Shown: one piece after another, positions 33,683 through 43,326 of the stretch
How positions within the stretch are numbered: the stretch's first letter is position 1
Layout of the letters: every line of letters starts with the position of its first letter
Source of the DNA: Lineus longissimus
Lineage: Eukaryota; Nemertea; Pilidiophora; Heteronemertea; Lineidae
NCBI RefSeq assembly: GCF_910592395.1
Contig: NC_088320.1
Coordinates: forward strand, 7,132,001 to 7,192,000
Reading direction: 5' to 3'
DNA length: 60,000 nucleotides
The notes under the pieces: model-generated
The model's input: only the letters and a program-made list of their open reading frames with translations
The model's database searches: none
What the model was told of the DNA's origin: nothing
Translations under genes and position numbers: made by a program

Positions 33683-34086
33683 CTAGAGACAAACAAAACA
33701 CACACAAAAAATAATTCAAAAAAAATTTAGAACTTCAAAAAAATTCAGTTTCAGTGGATGCTCATAGAAACGGAAAAGATGCCTGGTCACGGAGAGCAAT
33801 TTGAAACTGTGTAGTAGGAAATCAAAGGTCTCTCTGTTTATAAAAGCTTACTATAGAAGTGATATCAGGGACCAAGTACTAAATCTAAGAAGCAAGCATG
33901 GCTAATAATATGCAGGTAGCTGCGACATCTATATGAATACTAGAGTATGGTTTTTACCAGGAAAAGCTAAACATCGCAAAATGTAAATGTCCTCTTCACC
34001 AAAGCAATGTATTAATATTGTTGACAATAGAGTTCTGTCAGGCCTCGCAGCAATGTACAAAGCTGAAAATTAAATTTTAGGATTAC

Positions 34087-34146
34087 CTTTTTCTCGGGAG
34101 AAATTTCAGGTACCGGGGGAGGGGGGCCAGGTGGAGGACCAGGGGG
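34087..34146 (-). CDS. Exon 17: polyproline exon
   Basis: Acceptor TTTCTCAG, donor AAAAAG|GTAATC, 60 nt, phase 0/0. It encodes two P-P-G-P-P-P blocks followed by V-P-E-I-S-P-E-K-K. The polyproline stretch could bind SH3, WW or profilin-type domains; that is inference. It closes the microexon linker before the decayed repeats. Confidence 0.78.
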
Positions 34147-34759
34147 CTGAGAAAGAAGAGAAATCGACATGCTTATATTTACATAAGTACACTACAGCCG
34201 CATGCAATAGGTAACCCCACAAACCCTAGAGAGACGCTCTTAAAAACTGAAAAGTAAAACCTGAAATGAGATGGTGTCATTTGAAAAATATAAATCATGC
34301 ATTAGCATTGTTTCCAAAGCCTGGATCCTACCCATACCTAGCAACAGAGCCTGTAGATTTAATGAAACCCAGGAATGAAGGAGAGAAAACTCTGAAAGAA
34401 AGTGTCAACTGTAGCCGCTATCCGACCAAGAATTCGCTACGAATAATGTGACAACTTGAAATCGGGACGATAATGCATAAATTAAAGGACATTGCTGGAT
34501 ATTGTGCTCAGGATAACAAGGACATGAAACCTACTTATGGAACAAAATGACCTCCTAATCGATCTAAAGAATGTGAAAGAAATAACCAAATTCAGAGCAG
34601 GAAGAAGTGAAGTCAGGATTTCAGTCTCGAGATATTCCTAACTTTGGAACAGTGCACACAAATCTACCAAAAACAGTCCGTCAAAATAATCGATTAGACT
34701 AAGAAGAATTTTTTGGGTGCAGAAAACGCTAGTGAAAGACCAACAGAGTGTATGGTTAC

Positions 34760-34786
34760 CTTTCGTTGATCAGACAGATTTGGAGA
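34760..34786 (-). CDS. Exon 16: 27-nt microexon
   Basis: Acceptor TTTTTACTAG, donor CGAAAG|GTAACC, phase 0/0, encoding S-P-N-L-S-D-Q-R-K. It is almost the first half of exon 13. Confidence 0.68.
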
Positions 34787-35157
34787 CTAGTAAAAAGAAA
34801 AGAATGTGAATTGTTGAAATACACAGAGAGCTCTCGAGTACGGATTCAATGGTGATGTCAGTGGAGGAAAATTACTCTATGACGTGGACAGACAAAAGTG
34901 GAAGGCATGGTTGACCATCAGCCTTGAATGATATTATGGCCTCAGGAGCCATGTAAGCAAGGATTATTCGGAGGGTGTAGAGAGAGGCAGCATCGAAAAG
35001 TTCACGAATGGATTTTTATGTGAGTTGGAGTTTCAAACTGACAAATTTATGATTCAATGAACCCACCGCATCAGATTAAATAACAATATAATCATTGGCA
35101 GAGCAAACATATCCATTTCTTGAAAGCTGAAGACTTAGACAGTACGAAAGAGATTAC

Positions 35158-35202
35158 CTTTGGGATATTTGGCGACTTCCTTGGCAAATAAGGAGAGGGC
35201 GA
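35158..35202 (-). CDS. Exon 15: 45-nt microexon
   Basis: Acceptor CTTCTTCTCTAG, donor CCAAAG|GTAATC, phase 0/0, encoding S-P-S-P-Y-L-P-R-K-S-P-N-I-P-K. S-P-Y-L-x-R-K matches exon 12 and P-R-K-S-P matches exons 13 and 14. Confidence 0.72.
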
Positions 35203-35482
35203 CTAGAGAAGAAGGAGGAAAGGTTAGGTGAGAATAGGACAGAATTGGAATGCTCAAGTCCTTACAATTTTTTTCCTGTTCTTGCAATTGGGAGTTAAGA
35301 CTTTCTCTCACAAAATAACTTTTCTAAACAATCATACGTGAGAACCAAACTTTTGCTTCTATCAAATCTGCTGATGCAACGGCCCTCGAAGGAGAAGGAT
35401 AAAAAAGCACAAGTCCTATACTGATTGACTCATTGTCCTGACAATATGTACGACGATGTTCCCTAAGCTTCCAACCTCTTAC

Positions 35483-35524
35483 CTTCCTCTGTGGAAGGGG
35501 CGACTTCCTAGGGTCAGGCGGGAA
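35483..35524 (-). CDS. Exon 14: 42-nt microexon
   Basis: Acceptor CTCCACTTCAG, donor AGGAAG|GTAAGA, phase 0/0, encoding F-P-P-D-P-R-K-S-P-L-P-Q-R-K. D-P-R-K-S-P is shared with exon 13, pointing to exon duplication. Confidence 0.7.
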
Positions 35525-36009
35525 CTGAAGTGGAGAGGAAGCCAGTTGGTAAAAGACGTGGATAATGACAAGAAGAGTCATGCAGAGATTTGATCGGCAC
35601 TTGTAGTGATGTCTTATTGTGCAAGAGTTTCAAACACGTGAAAGGTGTCGAAGGGGAGACAGTTGCAGTGTGCAATGTATGAAATTACTTCTGTCTAGCC
35701 TGGAGATTCTGTTCTGCAATCAATCATGAAAGGGCCAGTTGCAATCAAGTTGGAATCTTCTTCTCTCTTGGCATCCGCCAGATGACAGCCATCTAAGCTA
35801 TGATCATAAAATCGACTTATGCTTTGCACTTCCTCACAGGAAACTGGTTTTGCAGAAACTTTAGGCAAAGTTTCCCATCTAACCTTTGCTATTCTTAGAA
35901 AGATGAAATTTAAGGTTAAATTATAGTATGAAACTTCCTGATTAAGTCAAGTGTGTCAAGAGCAGCCTTGATGAAAGATTTCCATGCTGACGTGATGTTA
36001 GGAGTTTAC

Positions 36010-36060
36010 CTTGCCATGAATTGCACAAGGGGACTTCCTCGGGTCAGTTAAGTTAGGGGA
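36010..36060 (-). CDS. Exon 13: 51-nt exon with SPNL and CAIHG motifs
   Basis: Acceptor TCTCCTTCAG, donor GGCAAG|GTAAAC, phase 0/0. It encodes S-P-N-L-T-D-P-R-K-S-P followed by C-A-I-H-G-K. The first part repeats the S-P-N-L-x-D-x-R-K theme of exon 16. The C-x-I-H-G ending resembles the half-module C-P-I-H-G that recurs through exon 1. Confidence 0.7.
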
Positions 36061-36483
36061 CTGAAGGAGAAATTTGGAATGTTGAACATGAACTTTGACA
36101 TCCAAAGGCAACTCAGAATACTTCTGAAATGGTACAAGTTTTATATCAAAAGGTATGATTGGGGTTGGAATCTGTTTCCTAATAATCATGAGAATAATGA
36201 TAGCTTTTTTTCTTGATGTGCGGTTGTGTTTTGCCTCCTGGCTCTGAGCAGATTGCAATTTATGGGGAGAAAATTGTTGCAAGTTTGCTTGGAGACTTGT
36301 TATTTTTTATTGCTCATTGAAGCATTACGCACCACATGTCTCTGCAATAGAGGCTACTTACATAAGAACTTGTAAACATCATCTTCCAATATTATTTCAG
36401 AATTGGGATGCATTGTGTTTCAGTAAGCGAAGCATTTAACAAAGCTAATTTTCATACTCATAACTACATGTATGTTATGTTAC

Positions 36484-36519
36484 CTTTCTCGACAAATATG
36501 GAGACAGCTGCATTGGGGA
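36484..36519 (-). CDS. Exon 12: 36-nt microexon
   Basis: Acceptor TTTGCTCTTCAG, donor AGAAAG|GTAACA, phase 0/0, encoding S-P-M-Q-L-S-P-Y-L-S-R-K. It belongs to the S-P...R-K family with exons 13-16. Confidence 0.7.
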
Positions 36520-37119
36520 CTGAAGAGCAAAGTTTACAGAATAGGTAAGCATTTGATCAGCCATATAATAGCACATTGATACAGTCCTGCAATTAACATG
36601 CTAAGGAGCAGCCGACATCAAACTGAAATGTATGCATTTAAAATGACTGTATGATTGGGCTTTCAGCTTAACCCCTTAAAGGGACCATTAGTGCACAGCA
36701 ACAGCATGTACATTGTTAATGGCTGAAAGCACAATGATCGCATTAGCTGTAAGCTTACATCCGAAACAACACAAATGTCATGCGTTTTCATTTCTTTGCG
36801 ACATATATCGAGTGCCTGCTGATGGATAGAGAGATTGTTTTGGTCCAACTAGCAGTGGCACTCTCTCATTAGGATTGGGGTATCTGCGGCCACGAACTAA
36901 AGGAAGGTTCTCGGCATCTGAATCCAGTGAGGGAGACGGAACATTTCTTGCCACTGTTATTATTGATACCTTGCTCATTTTTGGAAAAGCACATTTAACA
37001 TTTAGCATTTAGCATTTAATAATAGCATTACATGTAGGATTTATGGAAAACACAAAAATCTGCATTTTATGAATTAATCTATGAAGCGAAATCACATGCA
37101 GATTATTATAGTCGAGTAC

Positions 37120-37146
37120 CTTTCTTGGAGTTGAAGGAGCAGAATG
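37120..37146 (-). CDS. Exon 11: 27-nt microexon
   Basis: Acceptor TTTTGTTTTACCAAG, donor AGAAAG|GTACTC, phase 0/0, encoding H-S-A-P-S-T-P-R-K. T-P-R-K is a possible proline-directed phosphorylation site. Confidence 0.6.
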
Positions 37147-37765
37147 CTTGGTAAAACAAAACAGAGTAGAATTAGTCGGGGAAAATATCTTCATTATCAT
37201 CTGTAAAGAGAATCATGTGTCTGTTGGTAGACCAACTTCCTAGTATCGCATGGCCATTGGGACAACAACATTCCAAGTAGAACCCCTTGGAACATCAATG
37301 TCTCACTCGATGTCAGTCCTTCAAGAACAGTCACGGTTCTCCACCAGCTTATAACCAGATTCCAGTGCTGAGAAGTTGGGCCCGAGTTCGCGCCCAGGGT
37401 TCTTGTGGAAGCCGAATAAGACCACTGCCATTGACTGCAGACACCGATTAGAAGCTTCACAATTCTAAGCTCGCTTGGTGCCCTAAAGTTGATCCAACGA
37501 TCTTCTTGGGTAGGCCAAGGGTTATATCAGCCCTGCCCCTCCACTCCATCACAGCTGTTAGGGTGGCCTAGCTTGTTGTCTTGTGGAATGACGGCAAGAC
37601 CATGAGTGTTTCTGAGATGATCTTTTTTCTAGCTCTCAGCTAATATACATTCAGCTTATATACACACTGAAGCATGGTTTCTTCTTCAGTATTCCATCAT
37701 TGTTAACTTTTCAAAAGATTAAGAAAAAGAAGAAAATTGCAACTGAGTAGGTAAATGATAATTAC

Positions 37766-37795
37766 CCCTCTCAGATCAGAAAGGTAAATTGGCGG
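37766..37795 (-). CDS. Exon 10: 30-nt microexon
   Basis: Acceptor ATTAATGCAG, donor AGAGGG|GTAATT, phase 0/0, encoding P-P-I-Y-L-S-D-L-R-G. It shares the G-G-G|GTAA donor type with exon 9. Confidence 0.6.
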
Positions 37796-38098
37796 CTGCA
37801 TTAATAAAACAGAGAATGTAATACAATCTTGCTGCTTCTTGTTGTTCCTCGCACAACAACAATTGACATTAATTTATTGCAAATCACCTTTGGAATGAAA
37901 TTCTAAAAGGCTTCGGTCACAGAATGTTGACGTTTCGACTGGGAAGTAATGCTAAGCCTTGTTTCACAGTGGTCGGCGGGCTGGGTTTAAATATGATGAC
38001 AAATGTTCACCATGAACCATTTGAGAAAGGATTGCACGTCTCGCCAGTAAATGAAATGTTTGCTGTAGAACTTGTTTGCAGAAGATGATAATTCTTAC

Positions 38099-38146
38099 CC
38101 CCATAGAAAAGTAAAATGGAGGAGTGATGTCCAGAGAGTTTGGAAC
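38099..38146 (-). CDS. Exon 9: 48-nt microexon
   Basis: The very strong acceptor CCTTTCCTCCCTAG and donor GGG|GTAAGA bound V-P-N-S-L-D-I-T-P-P-F-Y-F-S-M-G in phase 0/0. P-P-F-Y-F-S echoes P-P-I-Y-L-S of the next exon, so the two are probably duplicates. Confidence 0.65.
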
Positions 38147-38579
38147 CTAGGGAGGAAAGGACAGATATCAGAGAAAGAAGACGAGTATAATTTAGAAGCG
38201 GAGGGGGAGAACGTAATTGATATTGTAATGTTTTGAAATATTGTTGTATAATTGTCAAACATCACAACAATGGAATTGATCTTGTGAGATGTGATTTTTG
38301 TTGTTGTTATTGTTTGTTGTTTATCTGGTGCCAAAATCTTCCTCCGTATAATCGAGCCCTGGATAGGCACGCCTCCAAGTGAACTTGAATAGCCACTATG
38401 CCATTGCATTCCAAACAAATTTACATCAAAACTTGGCAAGATAGTTTGTTCTTTAGATCGGCAATGGCAGTGAAAAGGTCGCTGAGTATTGCACTTAATG
38501 ATTGCGGAGTATTCATTCTATTAATCTCAAATCAAATTGTTTAGGGCAACTCTTGCTACTGAATATTTCTACAAGTTAC

Positions 38580-38615
38580 CTTTGTATCATTGGGCCTAAC
38601 CACTGAGTTGAAAGG
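38580..38615 (-). CDS. Exon 8: 36-nt microexon
   Basis: The strong acceptor CGTTTTCTTAG and donor ACAAAG|GTAACT bound P-F-N-S-V-V-R-P-N-D-T-K in phase 0/0. It is Pro-rich with a terminal Lys, like its neighbours. Confidence 0.65.
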
Positions 38616-39299
38616 CTAAGAAAACGAAAGAAGAAAATCATATGATATAAAGTTACACAATTTGACTGTCTTGCAACATCATCAAGTTGCAATATCATCA
38701 AGACAAACTCCTCAGAATTCTACTTTTAATGCACTTCAGGTGCCAAAAAGTGCATGTAAATGTACATGATGAATTTCTTCAGCAACGAGACCTCGTCATT
38801 TGCTGGGCATTTGCTGAAATCCATATTCAAATTTAGGTGGGTTGTATGAAATGATAACTCGGTGCAGACCTTTATACTATCTGTGGAGACCTTCTACAAA
38901 GAAAATGAAACGAAGAAATCAACTGTATCCCTAAAGTGATCTGTTGATGGGCGAACACGAACTTGAATGCCTTGTGCGATAATACTTCCATCTAAAAAAA
39001 TACCATTCAATACCAAAGAGCAAACTAACAAAATCTGCCTACAGATGAGATACCAAATAACATCACTGCCAAATTAAATTCCAGTGACTTGGGCTTCCTA
39101 AGACTACAGAATATCAAATCCAGAAAATTTGCATTGGAAAATTCTCTTGTACTGCAAATTCTTCTAAACTGCGTTTAGATGTGGAACTGGTGCACGGACT
39201 ACCAACGCAAGTGAGAGAAAACTCCCGAAAATCTGCCTGAGAAATGTAAGTGCAAGAAAAGAACTACCCTACTGAGGTGAAAGCACTGGGGGATATTAC

Positions 39300-39329
39300 C
39301 TTGGGGTGTAAGGCCTGCGACGATGAAGG
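39300..39329 (-). CDS. Exon 7: 30-nt microexon
   Basis: Acceptor CTCATTAG, donor CCCAAG|GTAATA, phase 0/0. It encodes P-S-S-S-Q-A-L-H-P-K. The terminal Lys before the donor is shared with most neighbouring microexons. Confidence 0.6.
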
Positions 39330-39611
39330 CTAATGAGATAGATTTCCAATATATTTGTCACTAGACATGTTAGAGTAAGCTAGGCAAAAAAGAAAATAAC
39401 AAAGATTCTGGGACGAAGCTGCGGCAGGTACTACTTGCACGCCTGTATGCCAGATATCATGCAAAGAAGGACATTTCCCTGTAACGAGGAGCCTTCAAAT
39501 ACCAATAAGTCATGCAAAATCAAAATATTAATCTGAAGGTTTCCCTATTTTCCACAATCCTGAAAACGATAACCCTATAAAGCAGCCACAACCCATTGAA
39601 CTATGGGTTAC

Positions 39612-39797
39612 CTTCCATCGACGGTGACCGTGTTTACGGCGATACGTCTCTGGCGACATGTCGCCATCGCTGGAGCTATCGCCATCTTCATCTCGGTTAC
39701 GGCCGTATTTCTTACGGTAACTCTCTGGTGACAGGTTGTCGTCGCTACCCCCATCATCATGATCATCATGATCATCATGATCATCACTATCTTCATT
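39612..39797 (-). CDS. Exon 6: His/Asp-rich exon with internal duplication
   Basis: 186 nt, phase 0/0, acceptor GTGAATAG and donor GGAAG|GTAACC. It starts N-E-D-S followed by a D-D-H tract made by a GATGATCAT repeat. Two related blocks follow: S-P-E-S-Y-R-K-K-Y-G-R-N-R and S-P-E-T-Y-R-R-K-H-G-H-R-R. The acidic/His tract followed by basic Ser-Pro blocks resembles no repeat elsewhere in the gene. Being 3n and phase 0, it could be skipped without changing frame. Confidence 0.8.
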
Positions 39798-40634
39798 CTA
39801 TTCACAAACAAATGAAAAAAAACTTCTTTTGCGTCAAACAAATCATGAAATGACGCTCACGTAGGCGTACGTGTATCAACTATTGCTTTTTAAAAGAAGA
39901 AAATGCCCTTGAAAAAAACATCCTTGAGCAAGTTGACAGCTTGTTTCCTTTGCCAAATGTTACAACCCAGGTTTTGAGGTACCATGCATGGCCATGGGTA
40001 TCATTTCGTTGCCGTTTTCACGAACAGTCCAATCAAAAAAAATATGATTTTGAGTAATCAGCATATTTAAGTTATTTGTTTCTTGTTGATTCGCCAAACT
40101 TAATTGGTTGTATGTTTTAAACGACCTCATGTACAGGTCTACAAATTTGAGTGAAGAACCATTGACCTATATCATTAGGTTTGGTGGCAAAACCTCAAAA
40201 AGTGAAAATTTGTTGATTCATGGTGACTACGTCAAAACAGTGACGATTTAACTGACCAGGTGAAACAACTATGTATGCGGACGGGCGTGATCTGTTTTCA
40301 AGTAGACCTGGTACCCCATATAGAGAGTTACACTAATTCAGAAGGCTGATGTGCTCTGAAATAATCATTAGATTACATGACTTCTTACACTCTTACACCA
40401 AAAAGCAGACATAGGGGAAATGCAAAAGGGGTAGAAAGATCTGGATGTTATTTTATTTCTTATATATTAATCTAAGTAAAGGATAAAAGTATTCGTCAAT
40501 GTCTAAGCCAATCTTGACTTACGAAGTGCTTACCAAGCAACACGTGTTCAACATTGGTTACCATGATAAGACCCTGGTTGTTATGGCAACATGCCAGTTG
40601 CCATGACAACCTATTATTTGCTATAGTTACTCAC

Positions 40635-40747
40635 CTTCTTTTCTCCACCACCAGGTTTGTGTGTTGCATTGTTGAGTGATCCAACTTTTGATTTGGCCAC
40701 TTCTTTGTAGGCGAGTTTTTTCGATTCAATCTTTACGTTACCACCAC
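40635..40747 (-). CDS. Exon 5: end of repeat 1 and complete repeat 2
   Basis: The exon enters in phase 1 after TTTACAG and leaves in phase 0 at AAGAAG|GTGAGT; 113 nt. It finishes the previous G-G-G-N-V-K-I-E and encodes [20 protein letters not shown], then [10 protein letters not shown]. The order and the EKK ending match the tau repeat 3/4 junction (PGGGNKK). It keeps a Tyr where later repeats have Trp. Confidence 0.92.
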
Positions 40748-41728
40748 CTGTAAATGGGATTTGGGAAGGAAAGGGGTCAAGAAACGTAGGACATAAAAAT
40801 ATTGAATATTTAAATGGTCACTGCTGAAAAGGTGAATGAAAAGAGGCTCACCCTGGAAAATCAGTTTCCTCATTGAAGCAACTTCAGGGCAGCAGATACA
40901 GTTGTTGATAACAATGTTTATCTAGAGTGGCTTCAATAGTGCTGTCTTATCAAAGTTCGGTAAGTCACCTGTTGTTGGCTGCTGTGGTTACAGAATTCAT
41001 TCAAACAGTAATGACCTTTGCATGGGATGTTTCTTAAATTCAAAGGGACGTTTATTCTAGATATAAAACTGGGGGGTGGCTATATCTCTTAACCACACAC
41101 AATCGCTCACTCTTGATAAACATTGCAAAGAATACTGACCCTCTGGGTTGACTTTACAGACTTGACTCACACCAAAACGGGTACAAAATGATATCAGAAA
41201 AAGAAGTTAAACTTGCAGTGAAAAAATACCAAGTGGGATTTTTGAAACGGGATCAGAGGCTGCTGGTCTTATGGTTGGCATCAGTGTGGGGTAAAAAATC
41301 ATTTAAAAGACATTCACCACATGGTCCGAAAATTTGCTTACCAACTCATCATGACCTTTGTTTCAAGACAAAATATGCAGAGTATAGACTTAAAAAGTCT
41401 TTTTTCACTTAAGTATTGATATCAAGGATACTCTAGTCCATTTCACAAGAAAATGACACCGCACATAAAAAAGGGCCTAAAATGACAGGAAAAATTTGTC
41501 AGTGATTTGCTTCAACAGGTTCAGATAGCTTATTCTTGGTCACGGTTTGTTCGATTTTGACAACATTATTATTTTAAGACATTTCATATTTTCCATTCCC
41601 ATATTTGAAAGTGTATTTTCTGTAGTCTATCCGCATTACGAGATTGAACATTTGAAATTTATCACATGATAACAAAATTGGCAAAATACTTGGATACCGC
41701 GGATTTGAGATGCTGGTCCTAAACCTAC

Positions 41729-41798
41729 CTGGTGAGTGATGAATATTGGCCTTGGATCCACATTTGCTCCCAACAGCTCCGTAAGCTCCTCGTGGACT
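41729..41798 (-). CDS. Exon 4: first half of tau-like repeat, KCGS/NIHH type
   Basis: The acceptor TTTTCCCCAG and donor CACCAG|GTAGG bound 70 nt (phase 0 in, 1 out). It encodes a segment ending V-G-S-K-C-G-S-K-A-N-I-H-H-S-P-G. This reproduces the vertebrate tau repeat 2/3 signature, cysteine and NIHH included. The intron splits the P-G-G-G motif, which is completed by exon 5. This is the closest match in the window to canonical tau. Confidence 0.9.
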
Positions 41799-42154
41799 CT
41801 GGGGAAAAGAAGGAGAAAAGATTGACAAGGTTGCTCCTAAGGTTGCTCCTCAGGTTGCCTTATGATGTCTACCATACTGTTAGGCCAGCTTTTACATTGT
41901 ATTCACGTCTTGTCACTCTTCACTGTTCACTTTTTACCTGTCGGGAGCATGTCACGACGTGATGATAAGGGTGAAAAGTGACATCGTTAATCGTATGTAG
42001 CCCACTCTCTTGTAATGCCTTGTTTGCTGTGACGTGTGAAAACGTGAACTCTGTCGACACCCGCCCTGTATAACAATGCAGTCACTGCAGTCAATTGGGT
42101 TTCTGAGATTGTTTTCGAAGTGACAATGAATGTTGTTGAGAGAATCTTTATTAC

Positions 42155-42186
42155 CTTGCCATCACTGCTCGTAGATCCCCTGGCAT
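42155..42186 (-). CDS. Exon 3: 32-nt microexon
   Basis: The acceptor TTTACAG|AT and donor GGCAAG|GTAATA bound 32 nt. Entering in phase 1 and leaving in phase 0, it encodes D-A-R-G-S-T-S-S-D-G-K. It is the only exon found that converts the phase 1 end of exon 2 to the phase 0 start of exon 4. That supports its reality despite its small size. Confidence 0.75.
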
Positions 42187-42560
42187 CTGTAAAGGACACA
42201 GTATAAATGTCAATGACTATTGTTAGAAAACAACAGATTTACATCAAGCTGTCAAATATTTGCCTTTTCAAAAGGAAATTTCATAACTACAGTCCCATTC
42301 CTTATATGTACCTCTAGGGTAAGCATGGTAAGTATAAAATGTTTCAAAAGATCATGCCACAAATATATCAAATTTGAGGTGTTCTAGACATTGTTAAAAT
42401 CGATATTGTTACCTCACTGTTGATATCTGTTGTTAGACCTAACACTGCTATTTTGCCTCGAACCTCGGGTGTTGGTTCGGTTTTGGTCTACATATGTATT
42501 AACACCACCCTCGTGGTGTTTGGTGGGAAACTAGTACCTCCAGTTTGGTACCAATTCCTG

Positions 42561-42793
42561 AAGGGTTGACCATAGGTACTGCCATTTTGGCTAGACCTCC
42601 AAATCCTAAAGCAATTTAGGAACTCTTTCCAAATGAATTGAATGCTCATTTCAAGGGCAGGAGTCATTTCTCTGGAAAACAAAGAACAGACTCCCGCCCT
42701 TGAAATTAGCTTTCACTATGTTTTGAAGGAGTTCTAATTGCTTTATGATTTCAAGTTCCAGGCAAAATGGCAGTACCTATGGTCAATCCTTAA
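42561..42793. mobile_element. Foldback MITE-like element, copy 2
   Basis: Starts AAGGGTTGACCATAGGTACT, GCCATTTTGGCTAGA, and ends with the complementary GGCAAAATGGCAGTACC, ATGGTCAATCCTTAA. The centre carries CAGGAGTCATTTCTCTGG opposite AACAGACTCCCGCC, so the whole 233 bp can fold into one hairpin. Confidence 0.75.
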
Positions 42794-43087
42794 ACCAAAT
42801 TATTCAAATCATCCAAAAATTAATCGATAATGTGAAATACTATTGCGACATTTTATTCAATTATTAGAATAGGGCGGGCACAGTTTCATGAACTTCATGC
42901 CGCATGTGGAGAGCCCCTTGAAGTTGGTTAGAATTGAAAAATCAATCATAAATTAGATGGAACTGTGTGTGTAAAGCGTGTACATGGGCCTATAAGATGA
43001 AATTGAAAGTCATGAGTAGGCCCTGTGTAGGACTTTATGCACACAATGAATATCATACTGAAGATTGCAACAGGCAACTCTACTGCT

Positions 43088-43326
43088 AATGGGTGGACCA
43101 TATACACAGCCATTTTGGCTAGAATTCGGAACCCAAAGCTATTAGAACTCTGACCTTTAAAGTTGAGGTGAATGCCAAGTTAAAATCTGGGAGATTGTTC
43201 TCCAGAAAGGAAAGAACAGACTCCCAACCTTGAAATTGGCAATGGCTTCGTTTTGAAACAGTTCTAATACTTGCTTTAGGATGTCGAGTTCGAGCCAAAA
43301 TAGTGGTGCCTGTGGTCAACCCTTAA
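43088..43326. mobile_element. Foldback MITE-like element, copy 3
   Basis: Ends CCATTTTGGCTAGAATTCGG and CGAGCCAAAATAGTGGTGCC, then GTGGTCAACCCTTAA. It shares its centre (AAAGAACAGACTCCCAACC) with the other copies. It lies about 300 bp from copy 2 in the same intron. Confidence 0.75.

Larger units (their letters stand above)
33683..39611. other. Introns of the microexon cluster
   Basis: Twelve introns. About 37210-37620 is more GC-rich than its surroundings and may be an old repeat fragment (no family recognised). Two further possible microexons are listed under findings. The frame at 36781-36960 looks codon-like but has no fitting splice phase. Confidence 0.55.

Noticed and set aside
36778-37008. 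76-codon minus-strand frame with codon-like composition (PSPSLDSD ...)
   Set aside because: Its acceptor AATAACAG would need phase 1 while all neighbours are phase 0, and it ends in a stop. Kept only as a possible alternative terminal exon.
37210-37620. GC-richer segment considered as a non-LTR retrotransposon fragment
   Set aside because: The minus-strand translation (for example VKLLIGVCSQW) shows no reverse transcriptase or endonuclease motif, so no family can be assigned.
42488-42682. Small minus-strand frames in the foldback elements (also 33248-33439 and 43119-43319)
   Set aside because: They fall inside the MITE-like hairpins and are not conserved between copies.
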